DNA of 64,000 nt, taken from assembly GCA_964468045.1 (NCBI GenBank), contig CAYXTO010000010.1, forward strand, positions 62,001 through 126,000, given 5' to 3'. Both the position numbers and the translations under genes were made by a program. The first letter of the stretch is position 1. Every line of letters starts with the position of its first letter. Below the pieces are notes generated by a model. The model saw nothing but the letters and a program-made list of their open reading frames with translations, had not been told where the DNA came from and did not search any database. Source of the stretch: JAWKXU01 sp964468045. GTDB taxonomy: Bacteria > Pseudomonadota > Alphaproteobacteria > Sphingomonadales > Sphingomonadaceae. Shown in pieces: positions 12,701-18,276 of the stretch.

Positions 12701-13808
12701 CGGTCACGCTCGCCACGTTGCCTTGGGCATCATAGGAGAACTGGACCTGCTGCGCGGCGGCGCCCGCCTGGGCCGGGGGCGCGACAATCCTGGTGAGGCG
12801 GTTGAAGCCATCGTAATCGAGCCGCGTCACCTGCCCGTCCGGGCCGGTGATGTCGGTCAGGCCCGCGCCATAGGACAGCGTGGTGACCCGGGTGTCGCCG
12901 GACGCGACGGTCTGCGTGAGCGTCTGCACCCGGCCGTTGGCGTCATAGGCGATCGCGAGAAGCGATCCATCGGTCTGCCCGATCGACGCGATCCGGTTGC
13001 TGGTGCCATCGTAAGTGTAGCTGACGGTATAGACCTTGCCGTTGGCGACCGAGTTGTTCTCCGGCGACAGATCGGTGGTGACGAGGATCAGCCGGTCGCT
13101 GGCGTCATAGGCATAGCGCGTGCGGGTCAGCGTGCTGGAAGCCAGCGTGGCGAGATTGGTATAGCCGGTGACGACCTGGGAGATATTGTTGCCCGCCCAG
13201 ATATACTGGACCCAGGCGCCGTCGGCCGTGGTCACCTTGTCGAGCTTGTCCCCGGCATAGCTCCAGCTCAGGGTATTGCCGTCGATGTCGCTCGCCGTGG
13301 CGATGCGCCAGTTGTCGGCGCCATGCGCGGCGTAGCTTTCCGTCGCTTGCGTGCCGCCGTCACGCCAGGTCCACACATCGCCGGCGAAAGTGAGCTGGTC
13401 ATGCGCGCCATCGCCCTCGGTCGTGACATAGGCCGCGCGCGCCTCGTTCCAGCCATAGACGACCACCGCCCCGTCGGCGCCCAGGCGGCTGATCGTGCTG
13501 CCCGCGGTGTTGATCGTTCCGGTCAGGCCGAAGACACGCCGGGTCGTGCTCTGCTGCCACTGATCGCCATTGTCGCCATCGGCCGCATCGGCGATGCTGT
13601 TGTGGGTCCGCGCGATCCCCACATCCGGGCCACGGCCCACCAGGAATTCGTCCTGATGGCTGATCAGCAGATTGCCGGTCGCCGCATTGACCGCGACATT
13701 CTCCCCGCCACGGCCCAGCAAACCCCCGCCCAGCTGCCCGGCGCCGCCGAGAATATTCGCGGAACCCCGCGTGAAACCGGCACCCGCACCCGTGAAAATC
13801 GCAACCAT
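741..13808 (-). CDS. Giant RHS/YD-repeat polymorphic toxin with coiled-coil insertion and LysM domain
   Basis: About 4,355 residues, two to three times the usual RHS length. The N-terminus carries the family signature GRGPDVGIARTHNS near residue 60. YD repeats (YDxxGR/N) fill residues 65-1220 and 2190-3600. Between them (nt 7240-10130) sit about eight degenerate coiled-coil units. A LysM module (YTVRPGDSLQSIA) lies near 3650-3700, and a glycine-rich hydrophobic stretch after KKKGGCGG near 3740-3766. The last 110 residues form a distinct tip with IPDL and LDGTLGFK, resembling PD-(D/E)XK-type nuclease tips; this is inferred. No PAAR domain or Sec signal is visible, so the export route is unknown. 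I prefer the ATG at 13808; a GTG at 13847 is in frame. Confidence 0.9.
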   Translation of the reverse strand: MVAIFTGAGAGFTRGSANILGGAGQLGGGLLGRGGENVAVNAATGNLLISHQDEFLVGRGPDVGIARTHNSIADAADGDNGDQWQQSTTRRVFGLTGTINTAGSTISRLGADGAVVVYGWNEARAAYVTTEGDGAHDQLTFAGDVWTWRDGGTQATESYAAHGADNWRIATASDIDGNTLSWSYAGDKLDKVTTADGAWVQYIWAGNNISQVVTGYTNLATLASSTLTRTRYAYDASDRLILVTTDLSPENNSVANGKVYTVSYTYDGTSNRIASIGQTDGSLLAIAYDANGRVQTLTQTVASGDTRVTTLSYGAGLTDITGPDGQVTRLDYDGFNRLTRIVAPPAQAGAAAQQVQFSYDAQGNVASVTDGNGETTTYQYDANGNVTHIADANGNTVQKTYDSANRLITEFAYGSDESGPSSAQYAQYAYDAEGHLRYAVNGAGQVTEYDYTAAGELARMVEYPAHPYPVGPAPIGEAGMDAWVAGLGDLKTAKVTEYAYDVRGSLTSTRAFRFADASGAGDPARPFTRSHFTYDQAGRLLSRHHEGENAESFVYDGLGRLVASTDLAGGATTIVFNDAALKTTVTTASGYTSVSTYNRAGELVSRLDSGAHTVGGNTIYAYDKNGQLRVVTDATGRKSYFVYDRAGRKVADVNHLGEMVEYRYDKADRVVALARYTTALDAGDLALLSNPDGGVQLSAIRPASNASDLWSWTIYDDGGRVIQTIAGDGSVASYAYDGSDRLVRTTAYYNRLSAAQLNTLRNTPPSAPVLPSANTRDVASRQFYDKAGQLVGVLDGEGYLTEHVYDAAGQKVEEIAYATRTGSSLWSSGSFSQLRASATSASATDGHSYFLYNGAGELTYVVNAQGGVTSFNRDYAGKLIATRQFANLIMASEMTYEKVGAAISHNPNQDRSESTIYDATGRVRYIVDGEQRVTAYSYDAAGRVVKSVQFAAIANVGAALGALDNWAANAAQTGNAANRITRNWYSERGELLYTVDGEGHVRGFTYDAEGRKLGETAWPNKVTVTDGTTLSQIASFASGSGSPITLSFSYDNAGRLLTSTDGEGFVTRHVYNALGQLSDIYRADNVAGAKVRTHYEYDGAGRLVAEYQAYGQPGQVGSFYAYDGLGNRISATDANGNVTTYSYDERGLLLTATDARGGVVAYEYDGFGNVVKVTDPRGKSTRTFYDNLSRVIAVLDPENYLTKNFYNAFGEIREVRTYQNETTDPAQLIFASPEVENALAIEIEETRAALSAARIRRDDLREKLEAVQPVLAAALEAPLPFLQAEIDRLNVELAALQAQYDALPPYGYYLERNELEEDIEDVEREIGDVRGQITRFQNGQALTSLGNEIVARGAGAAFANAWAASLQPAATAANAQLAAAEAEMAVALADPLSYLQQALQELEDKLEGLERMPYSQSKGRQIDDVEEQIADLEDEIARVQNAQPLSDFGIALVEARVARITELAAYEDVLAAQLAALEANLAAAQADLDAARQVAVNAALSSSGLAAASYLQNRKADLQDQLARLQAKRQKATSSQTRDALDAQINAQQNNISAVQAEINRAQNNQVLTALGLGIVDAEFLHSAKLRVLADQLSAALLQPLPYLQARLAALNAELALRQAEYNAMPSNPATLERRLLSIEIQVLEDEVAALASEIQRVQNGQSPTSLGRKIVNKAFDQQASLIANEDADVLGEGLQVIDAAKAAALANPLPHLQAHRSELSAQRSILQAQRNAAPFGSAERYALGQQIDALDALIDDVDDEIRDIQIFNRPLSQTGVAIIESTFADLYAPFQDIAEFQAIVDARALDVAAAPMASLDEWLGDPEFAFETLQAYLAADLAKLEQEYEDNWYHGSGYNGYGESDLEDRIEQLEYYIEYVELQISRVLGGRLENFLPIHLQSLNQDLSDLQAELAATPQHQSNTRDLLQRQIALVQARIAQVGADIQQGTAGDALSYLDQYLDALTTSRAATQQQYDQTPYYQTTTRANLNRQIQAYDAIIDQVEIDIQFAHGRYSFSGLGDQLVTEAFRRFGYEAADIGARLEEALADPIPYLTARIHELEDEIAALQVQYDNAPSHQRMRIGFDIRDVEWEVERWESAIREFETRSTLPVFAQEFIEAKFAPEAVFHIDNTRLQAALAQIAIDRALAGAQALGEFASIRALQTSASNAQSTLTRLSQDLQELLANEDNDPFASARTSFEYDRRGLLVGRTDAEGYRETYAYNAFGQRVSLTRLDPAGAQNAAQTSFEYDERGQLIKVTDAEGYFETFAYDAYGNRVAATAKSWTDAVQAGGTTTYVYDKRGLLLSETLPVKSYTSAGVEQSLPVRNSYTYDARGNLIARTEAVGLPEERVTTYAYDMLDRLVETKGESVSGFRIDLATRAVAAESGQPTETIAYDARGNIIKTVDAAGAATVFFYDQLNRKVVEINALGTYTAYGYDANGNVLSVTVYENTVTVPATGGAQASAPAAPGGAARTTSFTYDDLGRMLTSSVNGVTAGEVSGASWASQANQSLITQYAYDYQGNVAKVTAPNGAVTWSYYDKLGRKIAQVDGENYRTDWSYDAEGNVTQERRYANRAVIPDNIFNPPAVTEDAAKDRITQYTYDRNGNRLSESRLNVQVHDGNGGYFSGVPRIDYRYNGLGQVVSREEATGETTYFTYDAGGRLRREAKYHSAADYFYDGLGNLVRGEQGSVDGSVKRATRYSYGAGGRLASVTVGSGAEAETRYYEYDRAGRLTLEYYDRQSMAANGATQIVREAIGYRCDLLGRNRGQGYYVGSGGAWAFQASNDYSSMEYNAFGEVTRIGINGLWQQENRYDAAGRVWASNAGDGVWKYFGYDKAGNQTLAVTSAGASLAGVASIQNAYAAVGQANVNGTLTAYDKRGQAIRVIEEGRELGASTADLVSLRSYNAFGEVASETDAQGGVTDYTYNTMGRLITVERPLVQVVDEAGSAVDARPTERFYHDASGRVTGQRDANGNLTRFGFFAGSGFGGAAPLIAQEIHADGTVHTEYNVFGEATKITDETGVATLLSYDSKGRLIQTVEIGSGLTDSYAYDILGQRISHYNSVLGAANKEITQYDMQGRIVAQRAFGGDVTTTSYSWDSGIATAGMGTFGGWTIAIGYANGRSLTEQEDMFGRTISRNDLGSNATAFTYDAAGRLLSTVTTPPTSSPGTGTASNSYLYYNTGLLKQAKTSTKYEYYFNFGAGIQSNVISETYADYTYDTLGNRKTEVGSKRQTVNGTTTSPEVWKNQSASYDALGRLIQWTEVGTASSPAANITYSYDAAGNVRHSVANFRKINTDGTVGAASIQDYWFRYDSRNRLVIDRGVLSGAAGASGTTIVRNMNDGASKEIGYDAAGRRVSIVSYQKTGAIQYREQREIYGYDAAGRLSRVDVTNGASVTMPGSASAIPTAPTATGAATRRASFTYDALGRLKQQQDYEANGTTIAYSRDITYNASNQIQSETATTKQGSDTYTATSTYNYGSGASSALGSVVSMSTTNKKNGASQTGSTTTYSYDWREGAVQSGIQLVQGSNTTITSYRFDAAGRLTSASINDGKPRTVTYRMDENGQIIRRDESRPSNAPSGQTGSPHEVWYRFAGKELGYAGNNGTLDKDYAASIADRQIVPPSNAGTYRNGQLGAVDHADFAQSYDPVNSYSQGASGGSYTVRPGDSLQSIAQAVWGDANLWYKLAEANGLTGQAGLIEGQVLLLPAGVVKNTHNAGTLQPYDPAEAVGNLSPTTPKPPKKKGGCGGLGQILLVAVAVAVTLVVKAPVTGFLGGSPVVGGAASAAIGSVASQSVGVATGLQDKFSFKGVALAAIGGGVGGALSGINLPDGALGGATNFASDVVRGVLGNGITQGIALATGLQSKFDFASVAAAGVGAGIGGEFARGLAKTGGFFATGIGNDLGSTMASTIAYAATRSSITGEGFGDNLMRGLPDALGQTLGRALGGAANSALAEAAQRNSQGAGNPVGEGIATIGNGYAEVLTGELGVMAKPQADGFRIRSDQPYLDYGVNLSAGEMWDRGLGLLQSGWEWLQAQGQELHDDAIVVIGRVDNSLDWAIRQATENINPQLQGNLVTHAANIAADRLNYLGYQTASRQAYALGQVPVGFLQRGVNLASGTLSGARSLLFHPGQTLKGAVDSFGAGFDQVVMASPGDVGRAVTGTVGRTSATVALAASGNSAAARQVGAMGFDVATLAAPAIRVAAGRSVANVVVAERAPSIEALYQARYAAAYERGLAKVDAELAVGEIRAPIGQPEHLFRANQVDDFARRDLRAFALEQGHGIDLVRINQRLYLEGTSGPYRIPDLYFPQSGTILDGTLGFKSAQTPQIMDFRAANNNAPIGIVRPESYGGFYWIGK
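7240..10130 (-). repeat. Coding repeats: about eight coiled-coil units inside the RHS gene
   Basis: This stretch encodes degenerate units of about 95-128 residues. Each typically begins with a (L)P(L/I)PYLQAR-like helix start, runs through Glu/Gln/Leu-rich heptads ending in an I..VQNGQ-like turn, and closes with a LTSLGxxIV-like phrase. The closing phrases fall near nt 9780, 9465, 9100, 8810, 8490, 8145 (weak), 7760 and 7475. YD repeats resume on both sides in the same frame, so the block is a clean in-frame insertion in the YD shell. Confidence 0.8.
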
Positions 13809-13954
13809 TCCGCCCTGCCCCGATTGACTGACCGACCAAGGAAGCACGCGCTTCCGCAGGTATGGTCCGACGAGGCGGGAGAAAGTTTAGCCGGGGCGCG
13901 AAATTTCTTTTGCGGGCGCGGCGGTTCGCAAGCAGGCGGGCGAGGTGGGGCTGG

Positions 13955-13974
13955 ATCCCCGTTTGCACGGGGAT
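13955..13974. repeat. 20-bp palindrome, dRS3-like
   Basis: ATCCCCGT-ttgc-ACGGGGAT, a perfect 8-bp stem followed by GACGAA. Related palindromes occur at 14295, 14433, 17637 and 17783. This is the common short intergenic palindrome type of many proteobacteria. Confidence 0.8.
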
Positions 13975-14034
13975 GACGAATGAAGTGGACAGCCCCCCAC
14001 CCCCGCTTGCGGGAGGGGTCGGGGGTGGGCTCTT

Positions 14035-14280
14035 CTCCTTTCCTACATCACGCAAATCTGCCTTATCCTGCGGGATGGCACACAGAGTATCCCGCACCCC
14101 CCGCTGGCCCGGCAACAGGCACATTCGCACGGGTGGAAAGGCGCCCGCGCGAAAGGTCACACCGGAAAACGCGGGTCGCCGGCCATGGAAGCGCCGTTTA
14201 TCGTGCGGATGCGCGGCGTGGCGGGCCGAAATCGCAATCCACATTTCCGGCGTTCTGCGTCAACCGGCGGCAGGGCGTCA
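14035..14280. repeat. Dispersed repeat, copy A (about 245 bp)
   Basis: Matches 17378-17625 in the same orientation over its whole length with scattered differences. Conserved blocks include CTCCTTTCCTACATC, CACACAGAGTATCCCGCA, GGCAACAGGCACATTCGCAC, GCGCGAAAGGTCACACC and TTCTGCGTCAACCG. It contains a perfect 8-bp hairpin, TGCGGGAT-12 nt-ATCCCGCA. The minus strand can be read as a peptide with RDTLC and DLRDVGK in both copies, but there is no start, ribosome site or domain, so I treat it as a repeat and not a gene. Confidence 0.8.
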
Positions 14281-14294
14281 TCCTCTCCTTCGTC

Positions 14295-14314
14295 ATCCCA
14301 GCGAAGGCTGGGAT
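14295..14314. repeat. 20-bp palindrome, dRS3-like
   Basis: ATCCCAGC-gaag-GCTGGGAT, perfect 8-bp stem. Same stem sequence as the palindrome at 17783. Confidence 0.8.
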
Positions 14315-14344
14315 CATTGTGAAGGGCACGGCACGTTGCCGAGA

Positions 14345-14418
14345 GAGATGCCAGCCTGCCCGAAAGGGCAGTTTATCCTGAGGGGCCGGCCTGCCGGCCA
14401 GCCGAAGGGCTGGCATGA
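14345..14418. repeat. Left arm of a 73-bp inverted repeat
   Basis: Begins GATGCCAGCCTGCC, contains CAGTTTATCCTGAG and ends CCGAAGGGCTGGCATGAC. Its reverse complement, imperfect, is at 17679-17752. The arm is itself partly palindromic (TGCCAGCC...GGCTGGCA). Together the arms bracket the TonB receptor segment. Confidence 0.75.
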
Positions 14419-14432
14419 CGATGGGGCATAGG

Positions 14433-14450
14433 TTCCCGCTTTCGCGGGAA
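14433..14450. repeat. 18-bp palindrome, dRS3-like
   Basis: TTCCCGC-tttc-GCGGGAA followed by TGACGA. It belongs to the same short palindrome class as its neighbours. Confidence 0.8.
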
Positions 14451-14631
14451 TGACGAGGAGGGCGGGAATGACGAAGAAGGTGAGATGACGGAGGAAAGTT
14501 GAGATGACGAAAGGATGATACGGGACGGTTCCCACCCCGCTGCGACCAGCCTCGCAAGCTCGGCAAGTCTCGCTCCCCTCCCGCAAGCGGGAGGGGCCGG
14601 GGGTGGGCCATCCCCCTCAACCCGATCGCCC

Positions 14632-16686
14632 CTAGTAGCGCGCCCGCGCCGAGAGGAAGAAGCTCCGTCCCGCCTCGGGGAAGCCGTCGGTCAGGGTGTA
14701 GCTGTCATCGAAGGCATTGCGCACGCCCGCGCCGAGGACCACGCCGTCGATCACTTCGTAATCCAGCCGGAGGTTGGCCTGCACATAGGCGCCGGTGCGA
14801 TAATAACGCGTGCCCGCGGTGTTCACGGTCCAGCGGTCGGAGGCGATCTCCACCGAGGGCAGGATGCTCAGGCCGGGCAGCGGCTCCCAATTGACCCAGG
14901 CGAAGGCCTTGTGCCGGGGCACGCCGGTCGCTTCGAAGGCCAGAACGCTGGGATCGGTGAAATCGCGCTCGGTCCAGGTATAGTTCGCCCCGAGGCTCAG
15001 CGCGTCGCTCGCCTGGGCGCTCACCGCCAGTTCGACCCCGTAATATTCGCCCTTGCCGACATTGCGGCTCTGGCTGACCGAAGTCTCGTTGAAGATGAAG
15101 GGGAACGAGACGATCGCATCTTCCAGCCAGGAATAGAAGGCATTGCCTTCCACCCGGACCGCGCCGAACCGCTTCGATCCGCCCAGTTCGAGATTGGTGG
15201 CCCGCTCGGCCTTGAGATCGGGGTTGGAGGTCGCGCCGCCGAAGCGGGAGCTGAAGCGCTCGAACAGGGTGGGAAAGCGCGTGCGGGAGGACAGGCTGAG
15301 ATGGGCCGACGTATCCGCGTCCGGCGTCCATTCGAGCCGCCCCTGCGCATTCCACGTATCGGCGTCGACCAGCGGATAGCCGAACAGCGTGCCGCCATTG
15401 CGCGCGCCGTTGAGGGCGAATTCGTCCGACTGGCGCAGGTCGCGCCAGTCATAGCTGAAGCCCGCCACCAGCAGGAGCGCGGGGCCGAGCTGCAGCCGGT
15501 CCTCGATCGCGATGCTGTACGTATCCTCGGCGCTTTTCTGCGGCGGCTCGATGAAGCCGGTGGGGAAGACCTGCGAATATTCCACATGCTCGTCGCGCCG
15601 GTAATGGAAGGCGAGGCTCAGGCGGTTGCCCCCCGTCGCATAGTCGAGCTGCGCCGAGCCGCCATAGGCCTCATCATCATACCAGCTGTTGAACACGCGC
15701 CCGGCCGGAAGGGTCTGGGTCGTCTGGGTATGGTCGTCGAAGCCGCGCAGCAGATTGTCGAAGGTGTTGCGATAGAGCCGCGTCTTCAGGGTCAGATTGT
15801 CTGTGAACGAGGTGGTGGAGAGGAAATAGATGCTCTCGATATTCCAGTAGGGCCAGCTCCAGGCCTGGGCCTGGGGGTTCGTGATGTGCAGCGGCGCGTT
15901 CTTCGATCCTTCCTGGCGGGTGTAGCTGATCGAATATTCGTCGGTGGCGTTGGGGGTGAAGCCCAGCTTGGCGTTGACGCGCCAATCCCTGGTGCGGCTG
16001 AATTCCCGTTCTCCGCCATCCTCGATGGCGGTGGGGGTGAAGCCCCCGGGCAGGTCCCAATGGTCGCGGAAGGTGCGGGCGTAGCTGGCCTGCGCATACC
16101 ACTGGTCCTGCCGGGTGCCGAGCAAGGCGAAGGCGTTGTAGCCGGCATAGTCCGCGTCCCGGTCAAGCTCCAGAGTGCCGCGCATCTCGGCTTCGATCTC
16201 CTTGGTCGGCTTGCGGGTGACGAGGTTGATCGCGCCGCCCAGCGCACCCGGCCCGTCCAGCACCGAGGCATAGCCCTTGGCCACCTGGATCTCGGCGACG
16301 TCGGCGGTGAGGAAGCGGCCATAATCCAGCCGGTTGTCGTAAGGCAGATAGACGCGGATGCCGTCGATCGAAACCGGCACCTGGAGCCGGTCGAAGCCGC
16401 GCACGAAGATCAGCCGTTCGTTACGCGATCCGCCGCTGTTCGAGCTGCTGACGCCCGGCATCAGGTTTACCGCATCGTCGAGATGGTTGCGGTTGAAGGC
16501 TTCGATGGCCTGGGCGGTCATGGTTTCGCCGGTCACGGCGATGCCTTCCGGCCGTTGGCCGGTGACGACGATCTGACCGAGCGTGAAGGTTCCCGTCGCT
16601 TCACCCTGTTCGGGCGCATCGGCCGCTAATGCCGGAACTGCGAAGGAGGCCGACAAGGCTGCCACAAGGAAACACGAACGATGCAT
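14632..16686 (-). CDS. TonB-dependent outer-membrane receptor
   Basis: 684 residues from the ATG at 16686, which begins a clear Sec signal (MHRSCFLVAALSASFAVPALA). The mature N-terminus has the plug-entry phrase GQIVVTGQRPEGI, a plug domain with DAVNLMPGVSSSNSGG and RGFDRLQVPVSIDGIRVYLP, then GPGALGGAINLVTRKP and a long beta-barrel ending in an aromatic-terminated strand (FLSARARY). It would import an unknown ligand (siderophore, metal chelate or oligomer) with TonB-ExbBD energy. A small exported protein is encoded divergently, and the pair sits between repeats at 14035/17378 and 14345/17679. An in-frame extension upstream to 17178 is antisense to that gene and has no signal sequence, so it was discarded. 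Confidence 0.92.
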   Translation of the reverse strand: MHRSCFLVAALSASFAVPALAADAPEQGEATGTFTLGQIVVTGQRPEGIAVTGETMTAQAIEAFNRNHLDDAVNLMPGVSSSNSGGSRNERLIFVRGFDRLQVPVSIDGIRVYLPYDNRLDYGRFLTADVAEIQVAKGYASVLDGPGALGGAINLVTRKPTKEIEAEMRGTLELDRDADYAGYNAFALLGTRQDQWYAQASYARTFRDHWDLPGGFTPTAIEDGGEREFSRTRDWRVNAKLGFTPNATDEYSISYTRQEGSKNAPLHITNPQAQAWSWPYWNIESIYFLSTTSFTDNLTLKTRLYRNTFDNLLRGFDDHTQTTQTLPAGRVFNSWYDDEAYGGSAQLDYATGGNRLSLAFHYRRDEHVEYSQVFPTGFIEPPQKSAEDTYSIAIEDRLQLGPALLLVAGFSYDWRDLRQSDEFALNGARNGGTLFGYPLVDADTWNAQGRLEWTPDADTSAHLSLSSRTRFPTLFERFSSRFGGATSNPDLKAERATNLELGGSKRFGAVRVEGNAFYSWLEDAIVSFPFIFNETSVSQSRNVGKGEYYGVELAVSAQASDALSLGANYTWTERDFTDPSVLAFEATGVPRHKAFAWVNWEPLPGLSILPSVEIASDRWTVNTAGTRYYRTGAYVQANLRLDYEVIDGVVLGAGVRNAFDDSYTLTDGFPEAGRSFFLSARARY

Positions 16687-16773
16687 GGAAAACCCCCGGG
16701 AGGAAAGCGGTTGTCGACGAATGCGCGAAGCTATATTTACAGAAACATAGCTTGCCAAGGACACATATCTCCC

Positions 16774-17301
16774 ATGATCAAGAACTATCCCCTCCTCATG
16801 GTCGCGGCATTGGCGCTGGGCCTTCCCATGGGAGCAAGCGCTTCGGAAAAGGCGCCGGAAAGCTGCACCGCCCCGGTAAAACCGGAAGGGCCGCTGGCCG
16901 CCTGGGAAAACCCGGTCGAATTGAAGGCGGCGGGCAGGGATCGCGATCTCGCGGCCGCAACGCTTCCTATCGGGCAGGCGGCGCGCGTCGCCCTGCTGCG
17001 GACCCCGGAGGTCCGGTATGCACTGCGCCCGGAGAAGCCGGGCGGATCGGTCAGCCATGGGGGAATGGTGGCCTTCTCGGTTGCCGAAAGCGGAACCTAT
17101 CGCGTGGCGCTGGGCTCCGGCGCGTGGATCGACATCGTGGCGAACGGCAAGGCGGCGGTCTCGACCGCGCATGGCCACGGGCCGGCTTGCACCGGTATCC
17201 GCAAGATGGTGGATTTCGTGCTCGAGCCGGGCGATTACATCCTGCAGATCGCGGCGAATGGCGCTCCACAGGCGAATGTGCTGATCGCCCGCATGCCTTA
17301 G
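16774..17301 (+). CDS. Small exported protein next to the TonB receptor
   Basis: 175 residues starting with a Sec signal (MIKNYPLLMVAALALGLPMGASA). The mature part is about 150 residues, probably a beta-sandwich, with two cysteines (ESC near the start, GPAC late) and a His-rich stretch (SHGGMVAF, TAHGHGPACTG) that could bind metal. Proteins that look like this sit beside TonB receptors in sphingomonads and, as I recall, are sometimes labelled homogentisate dioxygenase; nothing here supports that activity. The gene is divergent from the receptor with an 87-bp shared promoter region, suggesting joint regulation and a periplasmic ligand-handling role (inferred). Confidence 0.75.
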   Translation: MIKNYPLLMVAALALGLPMGASASEKAPESCTAPVKPEGPLAAWENPVELKAAGRDRDLAAATLPIGQAARVALLRTPEVRYALRPEKPGGSVSHGGMVAFSVAESGTYRVALGSGAWIDIVANGKAAVSTAHGHGPACTGIRKMVDFVLEPGDYILQIAANGAPQANVLIARMP

Positions 17302-17377
17302 GCTCAGGACCCTGGAAGCGATGCGCCCGGCGGCCCTTGCGATACTATGCCTGCTGCTGACCGGCGCCGGGGGCTAT

Positions 17378-17625
17378 GCTCCTTTCCTACATCCCGCAAA
17401 TCTGGCTTATCCTGCCGGATGACACACAGAGTATCCCGCAGCCGACGCCAGCCCGGCAACAGGCACATTCGCACGGACGAAAAGAGGCCAGCGCGAAAGG
17501 TCACACCAGAAAACACGGGCCACGGGCGAGCGAAGCGCGGTTTATCGAGCCCTTACAGAACGCGGACGATCCAAATCGAAATGCACATTCCGGGTATTCT
17601 GCGTCAACCGCTCATGAGGGCGTGC
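17378..17625. repeat. Dispersed repeat, copy B (about 245 bp)
   Basis: Direct-orientation relative of 14035-14280. The internal hairpin has one mismatch here (TGCCGGAT...ATCCCGCA), so the copies have diverged. The two copies bracket a 3.1-kb segment with the TonB receptor and its small exported partner. Confidence 0.8.
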
Positions 17626-17636
17626 ATTGTCCCGTC

Positions 17637-17656
17637 ATCCCCGTGCAAACGGGGAT
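17637..17656. repeat. 20-bp palindrome, dRS3-like
   Basis: ATCCCCGT-gcaa-ACGGGGAT, preceded by CGTC. It is the reverse complement of the palindrome at 13955-13974, which lies outside the opposite end of the cassette. Confidence 0.8.
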
Positions 17657-17678
17657 CCAGTCCTGTCTCGTCTATGCC

Positions 17679-17752
17679 GTCATGCCAGCCCTTCGGCTGG
17701 CTGGCCAAGCCAGCAGCTCAGGATAAACTGCCCTACGGCAGGCTGGCATCTC
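17679..17752. repeat. Right arm of the 73-bp inverted repeat
   Basis: Begins GTCATGCCAGCCCTTCGGCT, contains CTCAGGATAAACTG and ends GGCAGGCTGGCATC. Reverse-complement match of 14345-14418. Confidence 0.75.
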
Positions 17753-17782
17753 AGGCGGATGGGTGGCCTGCTGATGATAGAG

Positions 17783-17802
17783 ATCCCAGCCTGCGCTGGG
17801 AT
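17783..17802. repeat. 20-bp palindrome, dRS3-like
   Basis: ATCCCAGC-ctgc-GCTGGGAT followed by GACGAA. The stem is identical to that at 14295-14314. Confidence 0.8.
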
Positions 17803-17835
17803 GACGAAGAGGGCGGGGAAGCCGCTGTGAAAGCG

Positions 17836-18210
17836 TCAGGCCTTCCGGCTCGGCCTGGGCGATGGCAGCAGCGCGCGGTGCAGCGAGGCCATTTCGCCGG
17901 CATCGGCTGCCGCTTCCAGCCTGACCAGCAGGGCGCGATACTCGCCAAGGATGGTCCGGCCGAATTCGGTCACCCGCGCCCCGCCACCATGATGGCTCCC
18001 CGGCGAAGTCTCGACCAGCAGCTCCTTCCAGCAACGGTTCATGATGTCCACCAGGCGCCAGGCGCGGCTGTAGCTCATGCCCATGGATTTCCCGGCGGCG
18101 GAAATCGAGCCATGCACCGCGATCGCATCCAGCAGATCCGCCTTGCCCGGCCCCATGGCGATCTCTTCGCCACAGAAGATCTGGATCTTTATCTTCAGCG
18201 TATCGGTCAT
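17836..18210 (-). CDS. ModE-type winged-helix regulator, DNA-binding domain only
   Basis: 124 residues that match the N-terminal LysR-like winged helix of the molybdate regulator ModE: GPGKADLLDAIAVHGSISAAGKSMGMSYSRAW is spread over residues 19-50, followed by the ETSPGSHHGGGARVTEFG wing. The C-terminal molybdate-binding (TOBE) domains are absent, as in many short ModE homologues, so whether it senses molybdate is open. A molybdopterin oxidoreductase is encoded at 50.8 kb but not beside it. It is transcribed toward repeat copy B. Confidence 0.85.
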   Translation of the reverse strand: MTDTLKIKIQIFCGEEIAMGPGKADLLDAIAVHGSISAAGKSMGMSYSRAWRLVDIMNRCWKELLVETSPGSHHGGGARVTEFGRTILGEYRALLVRLEAAADAGEMASLHRALLPSPRPSRKA

Positions 18211-18276
18211 TCGCGGCTTCTAGCGTCGTCCGGCCGCCCGCGACAATCGGGCATGATCCCGCCTGCCATGCTTTTC

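Larger units (their letters stand above)
13848..14631. other. Repeat-rich intergenic region between RHS gene and TonB receptor
   Basis: No gene is supported in these roughly 780 bases. The stretch holds a copy of a 245-bp dispersed repeat (14035-14280), one arm of a 73-bp inverted repeat (14345-14418), palindromes at 13955-13974, 14295-14314 and 14433-14450, and two GC-rich CTCCCGCAAGCGGGAG-like hairpins near 14000-14030 and 14573-14606. The RHS promoter must lie at its left side but is not identifiable. Confidence 0.7.
17302..17835. other. Repeat-rich intergenic region
   Basis: No gene is supported. It holds copy B of the 245-bp dispersed repeat, palindromes at 17637-17656 and 17783-17802, and the right arm of the 73-bp inverted repeat. 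The flanking genes are convergent. Confidence 0.7.

Noticed and set aside
8661..13976. Very long open frame (about 1,770 codons) on the plus strand, antisense to the RHS gene
   Set aside because: Translation is low-complexity Arg/Gly/Ile-rich with no domain. It arises because the YD-repeat gene, with its codon bias, leaves the opposite frame free of stops. The same holds for 2436-6968.
14035..17625. 245-bp repeats as cobalamin or molybdenum-cofactor riboswitches next to TonB and ModE genes
   Set aside because: The conserved cobalamin box and Moco helices are not present, and copy B does not lead into any gene on the right strand.
13848..17835. CRISPR array or insertion sequence suspected from clustered repeats
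   Set aside because: No regular repeat-spacer spacing, no cas genes and no transposase; repeats are short palindromes and two long diverged copies.
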